A DNA stretch of 64,000 nucleotides from Schlesneria sp. (lineage in GTDB: Bacteria > Planctomycetota > Planctomycetia > Planctomycetales > Planctomycetaceae). Positions 47,829 to 56,389 of the stretch are shown here, one piece after another. Both the position numbers and the translations under genes were made by a program. Location: NCBI GenBank assembly GCA_028291515.1, contig JAQGHU010000005.1:1-64000 (forward strand), read 5' to 3'. The notes under the pieces were generated by a model that saw only the letters and a list, made by a program, of their open reading frames with translations, was not told the DNA's origin and ran no database searches. Numbering within the stretch: position 1 is the first letter of the stretch; each line of letters opens with the position of its first letter.

Positions 47829-47887
47829 CTGGATTCAAAATCCAGTTAGGTTCGCCACAAGGGAGGGTTCGAGTCCCTCCTTCGGCA
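47829..47887 (+). pseudogene. 3' fragment of tRNA-Leu(CAA), probable attachment-site relic
   Basis: Anticodon stem-loop CTGGA-TTCAAAA-TCCAG (anticodon CAA), a long variable region, a T-arm (GGGTTCGAGTCCC) and the acceptor 3' strand CTTCGGC with discriminator A are intact. No 5' half with GCCGAAG lies upstream; the sequence runs directly into the integrase stop codon. This is the typical remnant left when an element integrates into the 3' half of a tRNA gene. Confidence 0.8.
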
Positions 47888-47893
47888 TCTCAA

Positions 47894-47939
47894 GCAGCGA
47901 AAAGAGTTACGGCGGTTAAACCGTAGCTCTTTTTGCTGC
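47894..47939 (+). terminator. tRNA-type terminator hairpin
   Basis: An imperfect stem (GCAGC...TTACGG with CCGTA...GCTGC, 47894-47913 against 47921-47939) contains an AAAAGAG / CTCTTTTT match. It follows the tRNA-Leu fragment and was probably brought in with it. Confidence 0.55.
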
Positions 47940-47997
47940 CGAATCACGCTGATTGGTAACAATCTGGTAAGCATGGCGGTGATATTGGTGTGGCGTC

Positions 47998-48660
47998 ATG
48001 GCCGGACTTCAGCACCGAAACGGTAGTTACGGAATACTCTTCCGTTACCACGAGATGTAATCCGCCTTTACTCTTGGCGAAGTGACGCAGGAAGAGGCGG
48101 AAGTAAAAGCCGCTCACGTCGACTATCTGCTCATGCGATTGCAGCAGCGACTGCCGCGATTCCTCCGGGGATGTCGATTAGCGACTATCTCAGGTTCGAC
48201 GGTCGCACAAAAGAAACACCTGTGGCCGAGACGGTCTCACTCGTATCACTTCGGGACCGCTATATCGCTGCTCACAGGGATTCCCTTGAGGAAACGACGA
48301 TGGATGGCATCCGCATCCATTTCAATCATCTGACTTCCACCTGGGCGAATTGTTCCCAATCGCCGAACTGACCATGGCCGATTTGCAGGGTTACGTTGAC
48401 CGCAGGCTGAAGGCACCTGGCTTGAAGGGTCGCAGACTGTCACCAGCCACGATCCAAAAGGAGATCATCAGCCTCCGCACGGCGTGGAACTGGGCCACGG
48501 AATCAAGCTCGTATCGGGACTGTTCCCCAGCCGTGGGCTTCAATATCCAATGACGACGGAGAAACCTCCGTTCATGACGCGTGAAGAGATCGAGCGGCTT
48601 ATCGCCGCCAGAAAGCTTACCAAGGTAGAGATCAGCGACCTATTTAGCCTCGTTGATCTT
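47998..48660 (+). pseudogene. Decayed tyrosine integrase
   Basis: Translation gives a recognisable planctomycete integrase N-terminus in pieces: MAGLQHRNGSYGILFRYH, a stop at 48058, then FTLGEVTQEEAEVKAAHVDYLLMRL, a frameshift, SISDYLRFDG ... RDRYIAAHRDSLEETTMDG, a further shift, MADLQGYVDRRLKAPGLKGRRLSPATIQKEIISLRTAWNWA, another shift, and PPFMTREEIERLIAARKL. The catalytic domain is missing; the similarity ends near 48660. It is dead, and stands right after the tRNA-Leu fragment. Confidence 0.8.
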
Positions 48661-48708
48661 CGCGGTAATAGGCCGATCATGGCGATTCGAATACAGCCAC
48701 GCCCTGAA

Positions 48709-49146
48709 TCACGATTGCCCATTGCGCTTGGACAGGCGATCCAGGTGGACGTGTGGGCGAGCTCCGTTGCCGCGGAGTTCGATGACGTTGTCGGCTCGAT
48801 GTTGCGTCAGGAATGAAGTCAGGTCGACACCTAGCGTTTTCAGTTCGCCGTGGAACGCTTGTTGTTCGGAATGCAGTACGCGTTCGGATTCCACTCGTGA
48901 TTGACTGTCGGCCAACCGCTGCTTACGTCGCGATTCCTGGTTCTGTTCGCGGATCTTCAAATCGGCTGTGGCTTTCTCTTGGGCGAGTTCCATGAGATGC
49001 CGCGTTTCTGCCACCTGTTCGATGTGCCGTTTGTCGACGCGCTTCATCTGGCTTTCGAGTTTGAAGTTTTCCAACGCCTGTGCCTGCTCTTCGGTAGCAC
49101 GCTCCAGTTGCAACTTGGTGCGAGCTTCGATCGCCTGGTTGTGCAT
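48709..49146 (-). pseudogene. Truncated coiled-coil protein fragment
   Basis: The 145-residue translation is almost entirely charged heptad-like coil (EARTKLQLERATEEQAQALENF ... KATADLKIREQNQESRRKQRL). The coil frame stays open upstream of this ATG for only nine codons, to a TAA at about 49174, and the 3' part changes character beyond residue 120. It looks like the internal part of a larger coiled-coil (perhaps SPFH-type) protein cut at both ends. Confidence 0.45.
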
Positions 49147-49173
49147 CTGCTGCAGTGAGTCCGCTGCGCCTTA

Positions 49174-49615
49174 GCCTCGATAAATGACGTTATGAATGCA
49201 GTAGCCGGATTGAGCCGATAGGGCCACGAGGGTACTTGTAAGTAGTGAGGTCGTTCAGCATTCATTGCTCACTTGGGCGATTTGCGGTCGTGGTCCTGCC
49301 ACATGAGCTCGCTACTCCGAATATATCATCCACGGTAAACCCGATCCACCAGCATTCTCACAAGGGATGACGTCATGGCGGAAAGGGATTGCCGACAGAA
49401 GACCACAGCGGAAGTGGCATCGCGATAGCACCTCTAATCATGAAGTCCGGCAACCCGAGCTACTTCACGGCTGCGATTGTTGGACATTTGCATGATGTTT
49501 CTGCTGTTGTTCGATTCGATCGCCGTGGTGGCCGTCGCCATTTGGGGCGTTTTTTTTCGAAAGTGCCGACGAAGTCGACTTTTCCGCACTCGCCTTAGAA
49601 CGTTTTCTTTCGCCG
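49174..49615. other. Gap without a supported gene
   Basis: Two short plus-strand frames (49389-49598 and 49477-49665) exist but have no ribosome site or recognisable motif and run into the 3' end of the minus-strand ATPase gene. A poly-T run lies at about 49551-49557. I see no RNA gene or repeat. Confidence 0.5.
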
Positions 49616-51958
49616 TTACCGTCGCCGAATTGCGAAAAGGCGTCTTTGATTTGTTAGTCTTTTGAAGCGATGATGCGCCAAAGGTTTGACACTTGCTGTC
49701 TCGATTGATAAACTGAGTCTACGGAACGATTTATATATTTTATACGCGTCGGAGACGCCGGCTGCGAGTACCTGACCTAAGACACCTCTTGCATCATCTA
49801 GAAATTGCGAGAGCTCGGAATGGGCGAAAGTATGCAGAGTCACTTTAAATGCAAACGTTCGACTTAGTCGCTCACGAATTTTCTCGTTGTAATTTTCTTC
49901 TGCTGAGTTCTCACGAAACAGCTGAAGCGCCACCCTTGCCTTTTTAGGTGAGCCGGAAAGCAAATCGGAAAAGCCTTCAAACCCACTTTGAACCCGTACC
50001 CCGGGCGTCTTCCCAGTGTCTCTCGGGTTGATGGCGATTTCCCTAATCTGAAGATCATGGCGACTGTCTTTGGCCTTCAGAACATAGATTGCTTTGTGCA
50101 TCTGATCGTTCAGATAGATATGCTGCAGGATCAGGACGTTCTCGCAAATTGCAGACACCCCCTCCGGTTCCGGCACTAGTGACCGATCGTGTGGGGTCAA
50201 TTCATAGGTCGCGAAGATTGTTGGACGCGCGCGGCCTGCGTCGAGGTCGACATAAGCATTTTGAAGGGTTCGGAGAAGTGCGGTCACAATTCCGGTTCGG
50301 GATGCAGGCTCGACGCATTTGATCAATTCGGCAAGACCATCAATTGCTACTCTCTCAACACGACGCGCGCGGCAGATCCAACGTAGTTCGAAGAGCAATC
50401 TATTGATGTGCAAGCTCGCTGGCGATGCGTAGATCAACGAAGCACACGCCAGTAGATCTGCCAGATCCCCTGACGTGCGTTTAAATCCTTTGATCGCTGA
50501 AGCTTCGCCCTCAAAGCTCAGGAACAGAGTGGGACCATAAAAAGCATACGCTCGATTCTTATCCTTCCAGTTTTCTCCCCGGGAGGTTGTTTCAGCCCTA
50601 TAAGCCTTGATTCGCGCGGTCTTTGCATCTGAAAGACAGAAAACGCCGTCCTCATGAATGTTGCCAGCAAGAAATTGAATCGAAATCCAGGACTTCAACG
50701 TTCCCGACGAGCCAAGCAACAGGGTCGTCTCGCCTTGACGCAGACCAGGAGTCCAACTCGCGCCATCATATCGCTGTGCCCATTTATCGGGGCGACTCCA
50801 ATACTCGGTGTCGCCTTGCAGCAGTTCATCGAGACCAGGAGTACCACTCCATATATAGTTGTGTGAGCTCTCTGGTGTAGGTGGCGGACCAGCTTCGACC
50901 GGATCAGCTCGGGCAGACTCCAGATATGTCGACCACTGGGGGTAGATCACGATTGTCGCGGCATGAGGAAGTTGGCTACGCGGACGTTCCGGCGGAAAAC
51001 GTCGCTGCACTGCATCTGCGGATATCTGGCCGGGTGATAGATATTCGGCGGAGCTATTCAACGAAACGTCTCTCGCCGCGCCCAATTGCATTTCCCTGTA
51101 CTCCCATAAGTACCTCCTCAAATCGCTGTCGAAGAATAGGGATTCATCAGTTGCAGCGGTGTAAAAATCCCATGTATGCTCACCAGCAGCCATGTAAGTG
51201 CCGTGCGATTTGACTATATCCCAAGTGCGAACCCGGCGTCCTCCGGGTGCCTCTCGGTACCCCAGACGAAACACATAATCTGCTACATATTGCTCAAGAG
51301 GCGTATCGTCGCAGCGACCCGTCGAGGATTCAGTGATTAGGAACACCAAGCCAAGGTCTTTGTCGAATTCCGTTTCAAGTCGTTCGAGAAAGTCTTCAGT
51401 GAGCCGTCGACGTTCGCCGGAAGTTGAAGCGTCACGAAGCAGGCCCGACAGGCTGTCGACGACGATTAGGGATGAGTGCCCCCGCCGATCCGGTTTGCGA
51501 CGATATTCCGATATTCCGCGGAAGATGTCGTTGATCTGCTCTCCGCTGCTGGGCAACGGTCGATCCGTCCTTGCACGCGGTAATTCTGCGAAAAAGAGGT
51601 TGTCTTTCGTGAATGGATGACCAGAGTCCGAGGCCACAGGACTTTGGATCTCGTTGAATCCGTCAAACCAGCCAAATTCCGCATGGTTCTTAAAAAGTCG
51701 CTCTTTCGTGACTTCGGTGCTTAAGTAGTACATCAGATTTGCAGGGAATGGCATCAATGCCCGACAGATAGCGAGCGTAGCCGCCGTTTTCCCAGACCCT
51801 GGTGGTCCTTCTATGACGATGGATGATTTTCGACGAAAACCAATCGTCGGTGCTGTAGCCGAATCGAACGCGAACAGCGATTGACCAAACAACGCTTCTA
51901 AGCCTGGAATCGCCGGGAAAAAGTGGTCGACGTGGGAGGTGCTAGCACTATCGCTCAT
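49616..51958 (-). CDS. Tandem KaiC-like RecA-fold ATPase
   Basis: I start at the ATG at 51958, which begins with SDSASTSHVDHFFPAIPGLEALF, the usual KaiC-like opening; the frame extends to 52018. Two RecA/KaiC-like domains are visible. Domain 1 has Walker A GPPGSGKT (residues 51-58), the Walker B-like SSLIVVDSLSGLL and WDIVKSHGTYMAAGEH. Domain 2 opens at PGLDELL and has GSSGTLKS, a Walker A with Leu in place of the Gly before the Lys, then AIDGLAELI and KAKDSRH. The C-terminal 130 residues are helical and unlike KaiC. Family members act in circadian, signalling and defence settings; no partner is certain here. Confidence 0.75.
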   Translation of the reverse strand: MSDSASTSHVDHFFPAIPGLEALFGQSLFAFDSATAPTIGFRRKSSIVIEGPPGSGKTAATLAICRALMPFPANLMYYLSTEVTKERLFKNHAEFGWFDGFNEIQSPVASDSGHPFTKDNLFFAELPRARTDRPLPSSGEQINDIFRGISEYRRKPDRRGHSSLIVVDSLSGLLRDASTSGERRRLTEDFLERLETEFDKDLGLVFLITESSTGRCDDTPLEQYVADYVFRLGYREAPGGRRVRTWDIVKSHGTYMAAGEHTWDFYTAATDESLFFDSDLRRYLWEYREMQLGAARDVSLNSSAEYLSPGQISADAVQRRFPPERPRSQLPHAATIVIYPQWSTYLESARADPVEAGPPPTPESSHNYIWSGTPGLDELLQGDTEYWSRPDKWAQRYDGASWTPGLRQGETTLLLGSSGTLKSWISIQFLAGNIHEDGVFCLSDAKTARIKAYRAETTSRGENWKDKNRAYAFYGPTLFLSFEGEASAIKGFKRTSGDLADLLACASLIYASPASLHINRLLFELRWICRARRVERVAIDGLAELIKCVEPASRTGIVTALLRTLQNAYVDLDAGRARPTIFATYELTPHDRSLVPEPEGVSAICENVLILQHIYLNDQMHKAIYVLKAKDSRHDLQIREIAINPRDTGKTPGVRVQSGFEGFSDLLSGSPKKARVALQLFRENSAEENYNEKIRERLSRTFAFKVTLHTFAHSELSQFLDDARGVLGQVLAAGVSDAYKIYKSFRRLSLSIETASVKPLAHHRFKRLTNQRRLFAIRRR

Positions 51959-52219
51959 GAGAGAGGAGCCAGTTTGGGTAAGCAAGGTTGAATGGGAGTG
52001 TGTATGAATTAGCCACAATAGACCGCAGTGTATTTACCTGCAACTCTTCTCAGGCAACTTTCTGAGAAACTGAAACATTTTCTTGTTGAAATATACAGGT
52101 AATCGATGATTCGATCTGCCACCGAATATTGTCGTACATCTAGCCACAATCATTTTGAAAAGGTGTCGTAGCTTTCATGCAGACTTCTCGACGTTCTTAC
52201 CACGATCGGCGTTCCGACT

Positions 52220-52617
52220 TCAAATACGCCTAGGGCCCTGGCACAGTCCGTTCTCGCGAAGCTGCACCAGGACAACCGCAGCCTCCAACTCCTGAATGCT
52301 TTGGCCGAGTCTGTGCGCTTGCCATCAGCAGCGGCCAGCACGAGTTCTTTCCATCCGTCGTGCAGCCTTGCTTGTGTCTCGATTTTCTTGTTTCGCAATC
52401 GGGCGAGAAAAGTCAACATGTTTCGATTCCTTTCGACCGTCATGGTTAAAGGACTCGCCACAGTGGCAGGCCCTATATCGCTAGCACCACGTGCGGCGCG
52501 CTTCTTCGACTTCGATTTTGGCTTGCGCTGCGCAGGCGTCTTGCCGCCGTTCTGTTTCCACAATCCAATCAGCACTGCCGCCCACGCTCGCAAAATCGGC
52601 TCGCGTAGATCAGACAT
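52220..52617 (-). pseudogene. Frameshifted small hypothetical gene
   Basis: From the ATG at 52617 (GGGGGTG upstream) the frame reads MSDLREPILRAW, then a Lys/Arg/Ser-rich part and NMLTFLARLRNKKIETQARLHDGWKELVLAAADGKR. It then stays open but turns Arg/Trp-rich to 52150. The next frame instead gives LGQSIQELEAAVVLVQLRE and a stop at 52220, which reads as a natural coil. So one base was probably lost or gained at about 52300-52330 (mutation or sequence error). Function unknown. Confidence 0.4.
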
Positions 52618-52967
52618 GGCACACCCCCACAAATGTGCCGCTTTGATTGCGAGACGAGCGATCAGTTCTCAATGCTTAATGACAGTTCTGGGTCAAGCGC
52701 CAGGGCAAGGGAAGCGGAACGTCACTGAAGCTTCGAAGCTATTTCAAGGGCGCGCTCCATCCAGTTGCATTCGCCACGCCACAGGATATAAATCAAACCT
52801 AGCACGAGTGAGACAAGTGGCTTCCGAATGCTTCACCTGTGGCCCAATATCCCGCTACGTGAAGATTGGTCAGATTTTATGCAGGCGCGGAGCTGGTCCT
52901 ATGAACACGACTAAGACAACCGCTTCGACGTTACGAGAGTGTCTCTCCGTAATAACGTAACGTTAAC
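52618..52967. other. Gap before the glycan-type cluster; holds an inverted repeat
   Basis: I see no supportable gene. A plus-strand frame over 52301-52960 is Cys/Arg/Ser-rich and overlaps the small gene, so I reject it. Just before the next gene, ACGTTACG (52928-52935) and CGTAACGT (52956-52963) form inverted arms around a GAGAG/CTCTC mini-stem; this could be an operator or attenuator for the following cluster. Confidence 0.4.
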
Positions 52968-54134
52968 ATGACAACCTTCAACGCGTCTATGAAGTGGAGA
53001 TCCTCATTAATGGGCTCAGAGATTATTGGAGCTTACCACGTGGCGACATTTCCAGGATGGGAGCGCGTCGTCGTCGCGCAGTGCACTCGCCTTCGAAACA
53101 GCGGCCTCCTCGACCTGACCTGCCATATAGTTGTTGGAGTGGTCGGAGAGCGCGAACCGGCCGTCTCAACAATCGAACGCCTTCTCGATGGTAAAGCGCG
53201 AGTTACCTACTGTGGCGACATCACTGCGTTCGAGTTCCCGACATTGCAGTTGTTATACGAAGCTGCAGCAAAAACAGATTCATTTTCTTGGTATATACAC
53301 ACAAAAGGGATTTCAAGTCAGAGTCTGGGGGCCGAAAATCACCGCCTGTGCATGGAATCAGTCGTAATCGACAACCATGAACTTTGCTACGATACACTGA
53401 GGAATTATGACGCCTGTGGTCCAGGTTGGCGTACCGATGGTTTTGATCGCACAAATCCTCACTTTGCAGGAAATTTCTGGTGGGCTAGAACGAGCTATCT
53501 CAGGACACTAGTTTCACCTAATTCGCTCGACCTTGGTGATCGGTATCAGGCCGAATTCTGGATTGGAAAGAGTGATCGCATCCGGCCCTTTTGCTTGGAA
53601 TTATCGGATGTTCCCATCACACTCTCGTCTGACCCCTTTGCGAAACCAAGTGCGTGGGTTGGACTCGAACATTATTATCAACAACTCTGTGAGATTGAAG
53701 ATCCATTGGCAATCAAACGTGTAGTCGACATCGGAGTCGACTACGGGTTTTCGACATTTCATTTTGCTAAGGACTTTCCGGCGGCTGATATTGTCGGAGT
53801 GTCGGATTTCAGACTGCACTTGGATTCCGAGATGTGGGTCCGCCGACATTTGGAGCAATTTTCAAATGTCCGCCTTTTGGTTGGAGACTCTCCAACTGTT
53901 GGAGCGGCTTTTAGTGAACCCATCGACATTCTGCACCTCGACGGCGATCATTCCTACGAGGGAGTAAAAAAGGATTTTGAAGCGTGGGTCAATTGCCTTA
54001 AACCAAATGGACGAGTGATTTTTCACGATACGCAATCTTTTGATTCGGTTCGTCAGTTTTTCAACGAATTGCCTGGCCGTAAGAAGGAAATCCACGAACA
54101 TCACGGATTAGGGTGCTGGTTCAAACAGGGTTAG
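52968..54134 (+). CDS. Glycosyltransferase-like domain fused to a class I methyltransferase
   Basis: The N-terminal half (residues 1-225) carries WYIHTKGIS and a later FAGNFWWARTSYL segment, as found in capsule/LPS-type glycosyltransferase-related proteins that act on surface glycans. The C-terminal half (about 240-388) is a SAM-dependent methyltransferase of the Methyltransf_24 type: VVDIGVDYGFSTFHFA for the SAM site and LHLDGDHSYEGVKKDF and GRVIFHD. The start is not certain; ATGs at codons 8 and 15 are possible. It begins a run of five co-directional genes. Confidence 0.75.
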   Translation: MTTFNASMKWRSSLMGSEIIGAYHVATFPGWERVVVAQCTRLRNSGLLDLTCHIVVGVVGEREPAVSTIERLLDGKARVTYCGDITAFEFPTLQLLYEAAAKTDSFSWYIHTKGISSQSLGAENHRLCMESVVIDNHELCYDTLRNYDACGPGWRTDGFDRTNPHFAGNFWWARTSYLRTLVSPNSLDLGDRYQAEFWIGKSDRIRPFCLELSDVPITLSSDPFAKPSAWVGLEHYYQQLCEIEDPLAIKRVVDIGVDYGFSTFHFAKDFPAADIVGVSDFRLHLDSEMWVRRHLEQFSNVRLLVGDSPTVGAAFSEPIDILHLDGDHSYEGVKKDFEAWVNCLKPNGRVIFHDTQSFDSVRQFFNELPGRKKEIHEHHGLGCWFKQG

Positions 54135-54168
54135 CTGAGAACGACGAATCGTTAAGCCGGAGTAAACA

Positions 54169-54765
54169 ATGCCAGATCGTCTCGTACCAAAGATCATCGA
54201 CTCGATCAACATTGCAGGAAGCGACAATGTCGCTAGTTTCGGGGGCCTCTACGAGGGAGGTTACCATATACAACATTCTCCACAGGAGTTTGCGCAACTC
54301 GTGTGCCTCTTGGCGGCGCTAGGTCCATTTTCTGCGTATCTCGAGATTGGAACTGCAGCAGGCGGAACAATTCGATTTCTGAATGACCATATTCAAATCG
54401 ACAGGAATGTGGTCATCGACGACGGGACGCACCCAAAAGCGCACTTCTGGGCAAGCCAGAATCGGCACTGCGTTCCCAATGTGGTCGATTTCATCGGCGA
54501 CAGCCATTCTCCCGAAGCTGCACACTTCTTGAGCGAACTCGGTCTTGAGTTTGATCTAGTTTCAATCGATGCGGACCATAGTTACTCAGGGGCTGCGGCG
54601 GATTGGAACCTTATCCAAGATTATACACGGCCGGGAGCCATTGTGTGGTTTCATGACATCCTCGCTTGCGACGGGGTCGCGGCTTTATGGAATGAACTGA
54701 AAGTTCAACAAACTGTATTACTCGAAACTGATCAGTTCGGAATTGGTGTGCTTAAGTTGCAGTAA
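54169..54765 (+). CDS. Class I SAM-dependent methyltransferase
   Basis: A 198-residue Methyltransf_24-type protein. The SAM-binding motif is YLEIGTAAGGTIRFL and the later strands carry LVSIDADHSYSGAAADW and GAIVWFHDI. It resembles the C-terminal half of the upstream fusion protein, so the two may be paralogous. A GGAG site lies upstream and it follows 34 bases after the fusion gene. Confidence 0.8.
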   Translation: MPDRLVPKIIDSINIAGSDNVASFGGLYEGGYHIQHSPQEFAQLVCLLAALGPFSAYLEIGTAAGGTIRFLNDHIQIDRNVVIDDGTHPKAHFWASQNRHCVPNVVDFIGDSHSPEAAHFLSELGLEFDLVSIDADHSYSGAAADWNLIQDYTRPGAIVWFHDILACDGVAALWNELKVQQTVLLETDQFGIGVLKLQ

Positions 54766-54795
54766 TTCGGCCCTATTTCTCTTCGGAAAACTCAT

Positions 54796-55614
54796 ATGAC
54801 GTTGCGTGGCAAACGAGCCCTCGTCACCGGTGCCGGGACCGGGATCGGTCAAGCGGCGGCGTTGGCGTTTGGCAGAGAAGGGGCTTCGGTCGTCTTGCAC
54901 TATTGCCATAGCAAAGACGGTGCAATCGCGACAGCTTCGCAAATCAACTCGCTCGGCGGATCTGCTACCTGCGTGCGCGCCGATTTTAGGAGGTCAGATG
55001 ACATGGTGGCTTTGGCAGAACGAGCATTAGACGTTCTGGGAGGGGTCGATATCCTTGTCAATAACGCTGGAATCACCATGAATTTGCCCGTTGGCAAAGT
55101 TACGATGGAACATTTCGACACGCTCTATTCGGTAAACGTCAAAGCTCCATTCTTTCTAACACAATCGCTCTTGCCTGCCCTTCTGAATTCCAAAGGCTGT
55201 ATTGTTAACACGACATCAATTCATGCTTACGAAGGTATGCGAGAACACTCGGTCTATGCCGGCACGCGTGGCGCGATCGCTTCATACACCAGACAACTGG
55301 CGATCGAATTAGCTCCGCACGGAGTCCGCGTGAACGGCGTCGCCCCAGGGTGTGTTCCGGTTGAGCGATATTATCGCTCGATCCCCGATTTTGACGCGGA
55401 TGCGGCCGGACGTACGATTCCGGTCGGACGCGTTGGAACCCCAGAGGACATTGCGGAAGTTATTCGCTTCCTTTGCACCGACGCGGCCCGCTTTATTGTC
55501 GGCCAGACACTGATAGTTGACGGCGGTTCGACATCTTGGATGCCATTCCTCGAAGAAGATTTTGGGGGCAAACTGCCCTATCAATTTGGCAATGAGTATG
55601 TGCCGGGAATGTGA
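54796..55614 (+). CDS. Short-chain dehydrogenase/reductase with altered active site
   Basis: A 272-residue SDR. NAD(P)-binding TGAGTGIG is at residues 11-18 and NNAG at 89-92. The catalytic Ser141 and Tyr154 are present, but the YxxxK motif reads YAGTR, so the lysine is Arg158. The rest (VRVNGVAPG, then FIVGQTLIVDGG) is regular. The Lys-to-Arg change may weaken or alter activity. It starts 30 bases after the methyltransferase gene. Confidence 0.88.
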   Translation: MTLRGKRALVTGAGTGIGQAAALAFGREGASVVLHYCHSKDGAIATASQINSLGGSATCVRADFRRSDDMVALAERALDVLGGVDILVNNAGITMNLPVGKVTMEHFDTLYSVNVKAPFFLTQSLLPALLNSKGCIVNTTSIHAYEGMREHSVYAGTRGAIASYTRQLAIELAPHGVRVNGVAPGCVPVERYYRSIPDFDADAAGRTIPVGRVGTPEDIAEVIRFLCTDAARFIVGQTLIVDGGSTSWMPFLEEDFGGKLPYQFGNEYVPGM

Positions 55615-55666
55615 CGGATCTTCACTGCTATCAGTGAGAACACTGCAATGAGGCGCAGCAAGACGA

Positions 55667-56389
55667 ATGAATACTCGCTTCAATCCAACAGCGAATGGAC
55701 AACTGCATCTTGGACATCTGTATCTGATCCTGTTGAATCAACGAACCGCGAAGAAATCGGGCGGGCGTTTTCTCGTCCGATTTGATGACGACCAACCACA
55801 CTGGATTCAATCAATCGGAAAGCAGGGGGTCGCCGACAGCTGCCAGTCGATCATTGAAGATCTTGATTGGATGGGAATCGACGTCGACGGATACAGCTAT
55901 CAAAGCCGAGAGCGTGAAGCGAATGAACAGTTCATCAAAGATCTTCCTGGAATTCGTCCTCTCTCGGTCTCGGGGTATGGAGCGCCGCCGATGATCGTGA
56001 GTTGTGATCGTCCGTATCCTTATGTCCCGTATCTCACCGCGATCAAAGTGGCGCAGGATTATCGTGAGCAAGTCGACTGCGTCATTCGTGGTGACGATCT
56101 GATCAGCGAATTCTCGCTCTACTGTTATTTCTGTGAGCGATTGAGCATCCCTATTCCAACGTTCTTTTACGTACCCAAACTCCTCTACCAAGGAGATGAC
56201 TTGACGGATGTCTCAAAAACACGCGGCAATTTTAGAGTCCGCGATTTGAGAGCAAAAGGGTTAACGCCACAGACGATGGTGTCGATCCTGGCAACAGCCT
56301 GCCTCAAAGTTCCCAAAGGCGAATGGTCATTCGAGAATATCAAACAGATTCCGGCACTGACATCAGAGGATTTTAGCCGATGGGTGTGA
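55667..56389 (+). CDS. Free-standing GluRS-like catalytic domain (class I aminoacyl-tRNA synthetase paralog)
   Basis: A 240-residue protein whose whole length matches the glutamyl/glutaminyl-tRNA synthetase Rossmann core. TRFNPTANGQLHLGHLY (residues 3-19) carries the HIGH motif as HLGH (14-17), RFDDDQP follows, VIRGDDLISE (139-148) matches GluRS VIRGEDHI, and the KMSKS loop is TDVSKTRGN (180-188). The anticodon-binding domain and zinc-like insertion are missing. It could activate glutamate or another amino acid and load it on a tRNA or another acceptor, like GluQ-RS. Context suggests a glycan or metabolite rather than translation. Confidence 0.85.
   Translation: MNTRFNPTANGQLHLGHLYLILLNQRTAKKSGGRFLVRFDDDQPHWIQSIGKQGVADSCQSIIEDLDWMGIDVDGYSYQSREREANEQFIKDLPGIRPLSVSGYGAPPMIVSCDRPYPYVPYLTAIKVAQDYREQVDCVIRGDDLISEFSLYCYFCERLSIPIPTFFYVPKLLYQGDDLTDVSKTRGNFRVRDLRAKGLTPQTMVSILATACLKVPKGEWSFENIKQIPALTSEDFSRWV

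Larger units (their letters stand above)
46303..49146 (+). mobile_element. Integrase-bearing composite segment after tRNA-Ser
   Basis: Between the tRNA-Ser end and about 49.15 kb lie an intact integrase, a tRNA-Leu fragment, a decayed second integrase and a truncated coiled-coil gene on the opposite strand. This is the signature of repeated integration at tRNA genes. The right boundary is not visible; the accessory genes continue to the window end. Confidence 0.6.

Noticed and set aside
49389-49665. Two short plus-strand frames beyond the coiled-coil fragment
   Set aside because: No ribosome site and no homology recognised; they overlap the 3' end of the ATPase gene.
52301-52960. 219-codon plus-strand frame
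   Set aside because: Overlaps the small minus-strand gene, is rich in Cys, Arg and Ser, and lacks a family match.
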